Assembly (NCBI GenBank): GCA_946406355.1
Contig: CAMJKI010000003.1
Span: 1-64,000 of the forward strand
Reading direction: 5' to 3'
Source: an uncultured Bacteroidales bacterium
GTDB taxonomy: Bacteria; Bacteroidota; Bacteroidia; Bacteroidales; UBA932
DNA length: 64,000 nucleotides
In this document: one piece after another, positions 57,822 through 64,000 of the stretch
How the letters are laid out: each line of letters opens with the position of its first letter
How positions within the stretch are numbered: the stretch's first letter is position 1
Notes under the pieces: model-generated
Database searches by the model: none
What the model was told of the DNA's origin: nothing
Seen by the model: only the letters and a program-made list of their open reading frames with translations
Position numbers and translations under genes: made by a program

Positions 57822-58922
57822 TTACTTCTTGATCACAATATACGTAGGATAGTGGTCGGAGTAGCCACCCACGAACGCACCGTTGGAGAAGGTGCGGAAC
57901 GGGGTACCCTTGTACTGACCGCTCTGGTTGGTCATGAAGGGCTTGTTGAACACGCGGCCATAGTATTTGCCGTTCACAATGGGCTGGATCTGGAAGGTGC
58001 CCCGGGGCGCATTGGCCAGGGCGCTGTTCACCAGGATAATGTCGTAGATGTTGCCGGCGCCCTGATAGTACAGGGAGCTGTAACCGGCCTTGAGCATGCT
58101 AAGGAAGGGCGAGAAGAACTCGAAGCCGGTGGCATCGGCAATATCCTCGCGGCCGTGCATGAAGTCGGTCATGCTGGGGTCGGAGGGGTTGTCGTTCATA
58201 TCGCCCATCACCACAATCTTGATGCCCGGGAATTCCTGCATCAGCTCCACGGCCCGCTTGTAGGCGATTTCGGCACCGCGGGGACGGAGATCGGCTCCCT
58301 TGCCGCCCACACGGGAAGGCAGGTGGCACACGAAGAAGGCGAACATTTCACCGTCGATGGTGCCGCGGACCATCAGGATGTCACGGGTGCGAAAAGCATC
58401 CATTTCCTCCTGCGTCCAGGAGCTGAAGTCGATGCTGGAGGGAGCGAAGTTGAACGGAATGCTCTCGCTGGTTATCACCTTGAACTGGTCGGGCCGATAA
58501 AGGAGCGCCACATCCACGCCGCGGTTGTCGGGACCGTCGTAATGCACAATCTGGTAATTGGCTTCGGCAATGGCGGGCTGGGCCACCAGGTCTTCCAGCA
58601 CATGGCGGTTCTCGATTTCCGAAACGCCCAGCACGGTGTGCCAGATGCCGTTGTCGGCCTTCATTTCGGCAATTACACGGGCCATGTTCTGCTGCTTTTT
58701 CTCGTACTTGGCTTCGGTCCACTGGTTGGCACCGTCGGGCAGGTACTCGTAGTCGTTCTTGCCCTCGTCGTGGTACGTATCAAAGAGGTTCTCCAGGTTG
58801 TAGAACCCTATCACGTAGCTCTTGGAGCCGCTCCCGCTTCCGCTTGCGGCCGTCTTGGCAGAAGAACCGCAACTGGCAACAACCAGCACCAGGGCCATCA
58901 GGATATAAATTGGTTTTTTCAT
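57822..58922 (-). CDS. Endonuclease/exonuclease/phosphatase (EEP) family lipoprotein
   Basis: VASCGSSAK lipobox; IGFYNLENLFDT; GVSEIEN; VMGDMNDNPSDPSM; GYSDHYPTYI. Confidence 0.93.
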   Translation of the reverse strand: MKKPIYILMALVLVVASCGSSAKTAASGSGSGSKSYVIGFYNLENLFDTYHDEGKNDYEYLPDGANQWTEAKYEKKQQNMARVIAEMKADNGIWHTVLGVSEIENRHVLEDLVAQPAIAEANYQIVHYDGPDNRGVDVALLYRPDQFKVITSESIPFNFAPSSIDFSSWTQEEMDAFRTRDILMVRGTIDGEMFAFFVCHLPSRVGGKGADLRPRGAEIAYKRAVELMQEFPGIKIVVMGDMNDNPSDPSMTDFMHGREDIADATGFEFFSPFLSMLKAGYSSLYYQGAGNIYDIILVNSALANAPRGTFQIQPIVNGKYYGRVFNKPFMTNQSGQYKGTPFRTFSNGAFVGGYSDHYPTYIVIKK

Positions 58923-58942
58923 ATAGTTCAAATATTATTATC

Positions 58943-60136
58943 TTATTTCCACCAGTTGGAGGGTTCACTTGCCTCAATTTTGGCAGCGGTTTCCTTGTCC
59001 AGTACCTTTTCCAGGGCCGGGAAGAAGTCCATGCCGGTTTTCTCCTCCAATGCGTCTATACTGCAAATGTAGCTAAGGCAATTCTTGTCGGAAATGTTGT
59101 CATCGTGCGGCAGAAGGAAGCCGGCGGCCATGTAGCCCTTTGTGGCTGTAGCATAAGAAGAATTTCCTTTGTACAGCAAGGCCTTGTAGTAGGCGGTAGG
59201 GACGGCTATCTGATGCCCGTCGAAATCCCGCACATAAGTGTTGGTGTTGTCGACGATACATCCGGTAACCACATACAAGGTATCGGCCTGGCCGGCATAG
59301 CCCCGCACTTTTCCTTCCAGCGTTGCCCAGATGCCACTGTTGAACGATCCGCTCTGCGGCGTCATGTTGGTGGCATAGAAGGTGCTGATATTGGCCTCAC
59401 GGTTCAGGCGGTCGGCCGACGGGATCTGGTGCCCCCGGTCGTACAGCGGGTCGCTGTAATACCGATTGGTAGAGAACCGCATGGTGATGGACTGCTGTGC
59501 GTCTTGCGGCAGCAGCGGATCATATCCCCACAGGTCTGTGCGGCTGCCCGACCCCTTCAAACTGTTGTTCATGGGATAGGCCACCCACACGGACACCCGG
59601 TTCTCGAAGTCCCAGTAACAGCTCCAGTTGCGTACGCCGCTGAATCCCCGGCTTCTGTACTGTTCACCGTTCATGGCATGCACCAGCAGGCTCCGGCCGT
59701 CCCCCGCTTCCGTAGCGGGCAGTTCCAGCCAGGACATGGGCGCCACGTCGTAACCGTAAACCGGTTCGGGTTCCACCCCGGCTTGCGAAACGGTTGCCCT
59801 CCTTTCCGCCCCGTTCACGGGCTTAAGGATTACGGTAACCGAACGGACTTCCTCCTTTTCGTTTGCCTTATAAATGAGCTGGATGTCTCCCTTGTTACCG
59901 CTGCCGGAAGCCGGCGTAACGCTGGCCCAGGAGCCTCCGTCCGAACATTCCACTGCCAGGCTCCATGCACCCTTGCAGGTGACGGACACCCAGGCGGTGC
60001 CGCCGGCCTGCTCCAGTACTTCCGGACGCAGGCTCACGGCAGTAGCCCCGTCGTACGGCTCCGGCTTCTCACACGCCACCAGCCCGGCCGCAAGGGCGGC
60101 CAGGGCCAGGGCGTGTATGAGCTTTTTCACAATCAT
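58943..60136 (-). CDS. Secreted DNA/RNA non-specific endonuclease (NUC1-like) with N-terminal BACON-like domain
   Basis: LVACEKPE lipobox; GGTAWVSVTCKGAWSLAVE...SWASVTPASGSG BACON-like; YDRGHQIPSADR catalytic motif. Confidence 0.92.
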   Translation of the reverse strand: MIVKKLIHALALAALAAGLVACEKPEPYDGATAVSLRPEVLEQAGGTAWVSVTCKGAWSLAVECSDGGSWASVTPASGSGNKGDIQLIYKANEKEEVRSVTVILKPVNGAERRATVSQAGVEPEPVYGYDVAPMSWLELPATEAGDGRSLLVHAMNGEQYRSRGFSGVRNWSCYWDFENRVSVWVAYPMNNSLKGSGSRTDLWGYDPLLPQDAQQSITMRFSTNRYYSDPLYDRGHQIPSADRLNREANISTFYATNMTPQSGSFNSGIWATLEGKVRGYAGQADTLYVVTGCIVDNTNTYVRDFDGHQIAVPTAYYKALLYKGNSSYATATKGYMAAGFLLPHDDNISDKNCLSYICSIDALEEKTGMDFFPALEKVLDKETAAKIEASEPSNWWK

Positions 60137-60166
60137 TTCTTACGTACGGAAATGGGCGGCTGGTAA

Positions 60167-63100
60167 TTATTGCCTCTTGTACAACACCTGAGAAATAGCC
60201 ACGAAACCGTTGGCGTTGCTGGCCGACTTCTGGCAATCGAATTCCAGTTTATAGAAACAGTTGGCCGTAGGTTGCGCAACCTCAAAGGTGTTTTCTCCCT
60301 GATGAAGGTCAACCGAAACCGTCTCGATGATGTCCGTAAAATCGGCATCCGTGGCCACATAAAGCTTGGAAGAATTGATTTTGGCAGCATTGGCAGCCGT
60401 CAGCGTACTGACGGTTACCACAACCTGGGTGATGGGTTTTTCATAAGCCTCCTTGTTGACAATTGTCGCCACCGAAGGATCGCTCTTCCGTCCGCACTTG
60501 ATCACGTTCCAACCTCCGTTGTTATTGTTGAAATTGGAAATGGTCCAGGAGTTCGTCCCTATCGTGGCTGTCCAGGTAGCTGTGTAACTGGAAACCTTGC
60601 TCTTGGAAGTGTCATCGTCCGGATAAGTGAGAGTAGGGTCTGTTTCAAAGTAAGAAATCAGGGCTGCGACCACATTACCCGCGCTGTACTTGCCAGCCAA
60701 AGTGATAGTTCCTCCATCCTTTATCTTTGTCTTCCAATCATTGGCATTCCGAACTTCCGTTACAGCAATTGTACCCGTGTCATCGGTAAGATCCAGCGTG
60801 CAATTCGTATTATTGAAATTGGAAACCGTTCCCATTAGCTTGAAGTAGGTCTTAGTATTGGCCGCTTCTGTAAACTCGGCTACCGTCTTAAGCGTGGTCT
60901 TACTCATATCCACGCCCTCTTCGGGATCCTTCTTCTGTCCTTTCCATAAAGACACATAGCCTTTATTGCCAACGGTTTCAAAAGTATGCTTGCCGTTCTT
61001 GTCGGTATATCTGGTTACCTTGGCACAAATAACCACATCATCACCTACAGCCAGTGTAGAATTGCCCGTGTACCAGGGCTTGTTCTCCAGCCAGTTCACT
61101 TTGTAAGCCTCGAAATCCTTGGTGTCGTCATTGTTGTTATAGGCTCCGTCGTCGGAAATCCAGAACGTACCACTCTGACCATTGGCAAAAGCGGTGGCGA
61201 TCTTGCTTACCTTACCCTTCACGTACACCTCCGCACTGCTTTCCTTGTAATCGTTCTCCCAAAGATAGTCGATTACGCCCGCAATGTTGAACGGATTAAG
61301 CACAGTACCGTCACCTTCCGCACCGGCCAGATAGCCGTTACTGGACTTGTTGTAGCTGATGAGGTAGGCGTACTCCATGCGGGGCTTGAAGTTATACACC
61401 CCGCGATAACCGGCGATGGTAACGTTGTCGTTCTCCTTAAGGCCCAGCGTAGAGAAGGAACGGTCGTTGTTGGATCCGTAGCCCAGGTTACTGTAGGTGA
61501 GACCGTTGATGTGGGTGGTTCCGCTGGCATCCACCAGGTCGAAGATACCCAGCTGGGTGTTGGTAAGATTGGTGATCCGGCCCGTAATCTTGAACGTCTT
61601 CTCGGAATCCACCGCCAGCTTGTTGAACTCGGCTATGGTAACCGGAATGGAATTGTCTTCAACCTCGGGCTTATCCACGTCGGAGCAAATGGCGAACAGG
61701 CCCGCACGGGTGCCGGCGTCTGCGGTGGTTAACACCTCCAGTTCCTTGGTATTTGCCGGTAAATCTACGGCGTATTTGTCACTGGCGGTTACCGTAAGCT
61801 GATAAGTAGGATTACCGGAAAGACCATCATTGCAGGCCGGCGAAATGGTTTTCACCTGTGTGCCCTTAACTTTGAAAACCAGTTTAGCCTTCTTGCTTCC
61901 CTTCCAGGAAACGGCATAGAACGTGATTCTGGAAGCGCCGGAAGGAATCTTGATGGTTGCAGAACCCGTTTTGCTGCTGGTCCCCATTTTCAGGAGAGGC
62001 ACCTCATCCGTACCATTCACAATGGCCGTCTGGATGAGCGTGTTGTCGCCAGCCTTCCACGATGTTGACGGAATGCCGCTGGCAAAGTTGGTATCCAGCT
62101 CGAACTCTTCGTCCGGATTATCCGGATTATCCGGGTTGTCAGGATTATCGGGGTTATCAGGATTGTCCGGGTTGTCGGGACCGGAAGCGTTCTTCTTCAC
62201 GAAGAAGCCATACAACACCTCGTCCTTCTTGACATTGTTCTTATCCGTATAGGAACCGCGATAGCCGATAATGGTAATGTTGTCTCCCTCTCTGAGGTTC
62301 AGGGTGCCGAAACTCTTGTCGTTCTTGGCACCATAACCCAGATTGGTGGCCGTAAGGCCGTAGACATACACCGTTCCCGTCTCGTCCGTAAGGTCGAAGT
62401 TGCCGTAGGTGTCGTTGATAGAACCGCCGATGGTACCGGTGAGCTGATACAGCTGGGTCTCAGATTCCGCGGCCTCCAAGAAGGCCTTCACGGTAACTTC
62501 CTGAGCGTTGACCTCCGGGTTATCAGGGTTGTCCGGATTGTCGGGATTATCCGGGTTATCAGGACCGGAAGCATTCTTCTTGACGAAGTAGGCATATACC
62601 ACCTCGTCCTTCTTCTCACCGGTATTCTTATTGGTATAGGAACCGCGATAGCCGATAATGGTAATGCTGTCTCCTTCCTTGAGGCCCAGGGTGCCAAAAC
62701 TCTGGTCGTTCTTGGCGCCATAACCCAGATTAGTGGCCGTAAGGCCATAGACATACACCGTTCCCGTTTCGTCCGTAAGGTCGAAGTTGCCGTAGGTGGC
62801 ATTGATAGTGCCGCCGATAGTACCGGTGAGCTGATACAGCTGGGTCTCAGACTCTGCTGCCTCCAGGAAGGCCTTGACCGTAACTTCCTGAGCGTTGACC
62901 TCCGGGTTGTCCGGGTTATCGGGATTATCAGGGTTATCCGGATTGTCGGGAGTCACCACATCCTTATCCGTGTGAATGCCGAACATGGCGGCGCGAGGGT
63001 TGGCAGCGCCTTCCGTGGTTACTTCCAGTTCGCGGTCTCCCGCGGCGCGCTTGTTGAAATACGGGCCGGCCCAGGCTGCAGCAACAGCGGCGGCAGGGAT

Positions 63101-64000
63101 ATTCAGCGTGTATTTATCGGCCTCCGTTACGGTAATATTATAGGATTGTCCTGCCAGGCCGGGTTCGGCACGGGGTTCAATGGAACCGATTTCGGCTCCG
63201 CCCATCTTGAACGTCAGCTTGGACGGGGCGTTATTCCAGGAAACGGCATAGAAAGTGATGGATTTCACGCCATCCGGGATGGAGATGGTGGCGGTACCGG
63301 CGCCGGCGCCCTTTCCGATACGGAGCACCGCGACGTCTTCCTTGCCGTTCACTTTGGCCTTCTCGTCATAGGCATTATTTTCCTTGACAGCAGTCCAGCT
63401 CACGGAGCTTTCATAGGTGCCCACAGCGTCCGGATTGTCGGGGTTGTCCGGGTTATCCGGGCCGTCGCCGCCGGAATTCTTCTTGACAAAGTACGCGTTA
63501 AGAACCTGTTCCTTGCCATTGTAAGAGCCACGGTAGCCGATGATGGTAATGTTGTCGCCCTCGGCCAAATTCAAGGATGCAAAGCTCTTGTCGTTCTTGG
63601 CACCGTAGCCCAGTTCCGTAGCGGTGAGGCCGTACACATACACGCTTCCGCTGTCGTCAACCAGGTCGAAATTGCCATAAGTGGTATTGTTCAGGTTGGA
63701 GATTGTACCGGTTAGCTGGTATTTCTGTGTGCCGGATTCGGCCGCTGCCAGGAATTCCGCAACGGTTGCCACCTTGGTGTCCCCTGCGGGAGGATTCTCT
63801 CCACCGCCTTCCGTCTTGCCGTTAAGGCTGTACAGGTAACCGCTGTTGGCCACCGTCTCCGGCGTATTGCCGCGGTAGTTCATGAGTTCGGCGCAGATAA
63901 TGACCTCATCTTCCACCTTAATATCCGTTCCCTCGGTATATTTCACATTGCCCAGATACAGGACACGGAAGCAATAGAACTGGGCGCTTTCCTCCTTCCC
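60167..64000 (-). CDS. Giant surface/secreted protein with repeated OB-fold-like modules, DUF6359-like modules and (DNP)n linkers; 5' end beyond window
   Basis: Open minus frame to the window edge; repeated YQLTGTI...YGNFDLTDETGTVYVYGLTATNLGYGAKND; linkers DNPDNPDNPDNP. Confidence 0.85.
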   Translation of the reverse strand, partial: GKEESAQFYCFRVLYLGNVKYTEGTDIKVEDEVIICAELMNYRGNTPETVANSGYLYSLNGKTEGGGENPPAGDTKVATVAEFLAAAESGTQKYQLTGTISNLNNTTYGNFDLVDDSGSVYVYGLTATELGYGAKNDKSFASLNLAEGDNITIIGYRGSYNGKEQVLNAYFVKKNSGGDGPDNPDNPDNPDAVGTYESSVSWTAVKENNAYDEKAKVNGKEDVAVLRIGKGAGAGTATISIPDGVKSITFYAVSWNNAPSKLTFKMGGAEIGSIEPRAEPGLAGQSYNITVTEADKYTLNIPAAAVAAAWAGPYFNKRAAGDRELEVTTEGAANPRAAMFGIHTDKDVVTPDNPDNPDNPDNPDNPEVNAQEVTVKAFLEAAESETQLYQLTGTIGGTINATYGNFDLTDETGTVYVYGLTATNLGYGAKNDQSFGTLGLKEGDSITIIGYRGSYTNKNTGEKKDEVVYAYFVKKNASGPDNPDNPDNPDNPDNPEVNAQEVTVKAFLEAAESETQLYQLTGTIGGSINDTYGNFDLTDETGTVYVYGLTATNLGYGAKNDKSFGTLNLREGDNITIIGYRGSYTDKNNVKKDEVLYGFFVKKNASGPDNPDNPDNPDNPDNPDNPDNPDEEFELDTNFASGIPSTSWKAGDNTLIQTAIVNGTDEVPLLKMGTSSKTGSATIKIPSGASRITFYAVSWKGSKKAKLVFKVKGTQVKTISPACNDGLSGNPTYQLTVTASDKYAVDLPANTKELEVLTTADAGTRAGLFAICSDVDKPEVEDNSIPVTIAEFNKLAVDSEKTFKITGRITNLTNTQLGIFDLVDASGTTHINGLTYSNLGYGSNNDRSFSTLGLKENDNVTIAGYRGVYNFKPRMEYAYLISYNKSSNGYLAGAEGDGTVLNPFNIAGVIDYLWENDYKESSAEVYVKGKVSKIATAFANGQSGTFWISDDGAYNNNDDTKDFEAYKVNWLENKPWYTGNSTLAVGDDVVICAKVTRYTDKNGKHTFETVGNKGYVSLWKGQKKDPEEGVDMSKTTLKTVAEFTEAANTKTYFKLMGTVSNFNNTNCTLDLTDDTGTIAVTEVRNANDWKTKIKDGGTITLAGKYSAGNVVAALISYFETDPTLTYPDDDTSKSKVSSYTATWTATIGTNSWTISNFNNNNGGWNVIKCGRKSDPSVATIVNKEAYEKPITQVVVTVSTLTAANAAKINSSKLYVATDADFTDIIETVSVDLHQGENTFEVAQPTANCFYKLEFDCQKSASNANGFVAISQVLYKRQ
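62111..62950 (-). repeat. 387-bp in-frame tandem module duplication delimited by 9-bp-period (DNP) minisatellite linkers
   Basis: TAACTTCCTGAGCGTTGACCTCCGGGTT recurs at 62494 and 62881; DNP tracts at about 62111-62180, 62515-62564, 62902-62950 (another at 63428-63462). Confidence 0.85.

Noticed and set aside
61923-62252. + strand ORF with (GLS)n repeats
   Set aside because: Complement of the DNP linker in the giant minus-strand protein.
62111-62950. CRISPR-like regularly spaced repeats
   Set aside because: Repeats are 9-bp, in frame and coding for DNP linkers; the 'spacers' are near-identical protein modules, not unique sequences.

Overview
High-GC Bacteroidota chromosomal window of glycan- and macromolecule-utilisation genes plus some housekeeping genes. 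No rRNA, tRNA, CRISPR array or transposase was recognised. Main blocks, left to right: (i) 1-16.6 kb, a PUL-like cluster: SusC with a C-terminal OmpA-like extension, then a tight operon of DPPIV-type S9 peptidase, GH27, GH51 and GH127, then a divergent HTCS-like regulator without kinase or receiver domains, then a GH146-like enzyme. Its gene content fits extensin or other hydroxyproline-rich glycoprotein breakdown. (ii) 16.6-17.35 kb, an RHH/PIN toxin-antitoxin pair. (iii) 17.4-22.3 kb, a SusD/SusC pair. (iv) 22.6-28.3 kb, an ABC ATPase, two FtsX-like permeases, a periplasmic adaptor and TolC. (v) 28.3-33 kb, a polyprenyl synthetase, a YfcC-like transporter carrying an in-frame palindromic insertion, a carboxylesterase, and a scar where a truncated second polyprenyl synthetase abuts a U32 peptidase C-terminal fragment. 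(vi) 33-36.9 kb, a lower-GC islet with a TonB receptor and DUF4249. (vii) recO, rdgB/HAM1, S41 and U32 peptidases, rnr. (viii) 43.7-51.6 kb, a barrel-less LacZ-like lipoprotein, LacI, two GH92 enzymes (one with Glu->Gln at the presumed catalytic acid) and manA. (ix) 51.7-64 kb, an operon with an M3 peptidase, DUF5689 lipoprotein, TonB receptor, EEP nuclease, BACON+NUC1-like nuclease and a giant OB-fold repeat protein, a candidate extracellular nucleic-acid acquisition locus. All family calls come from reading motifs by eye; no database search was run.
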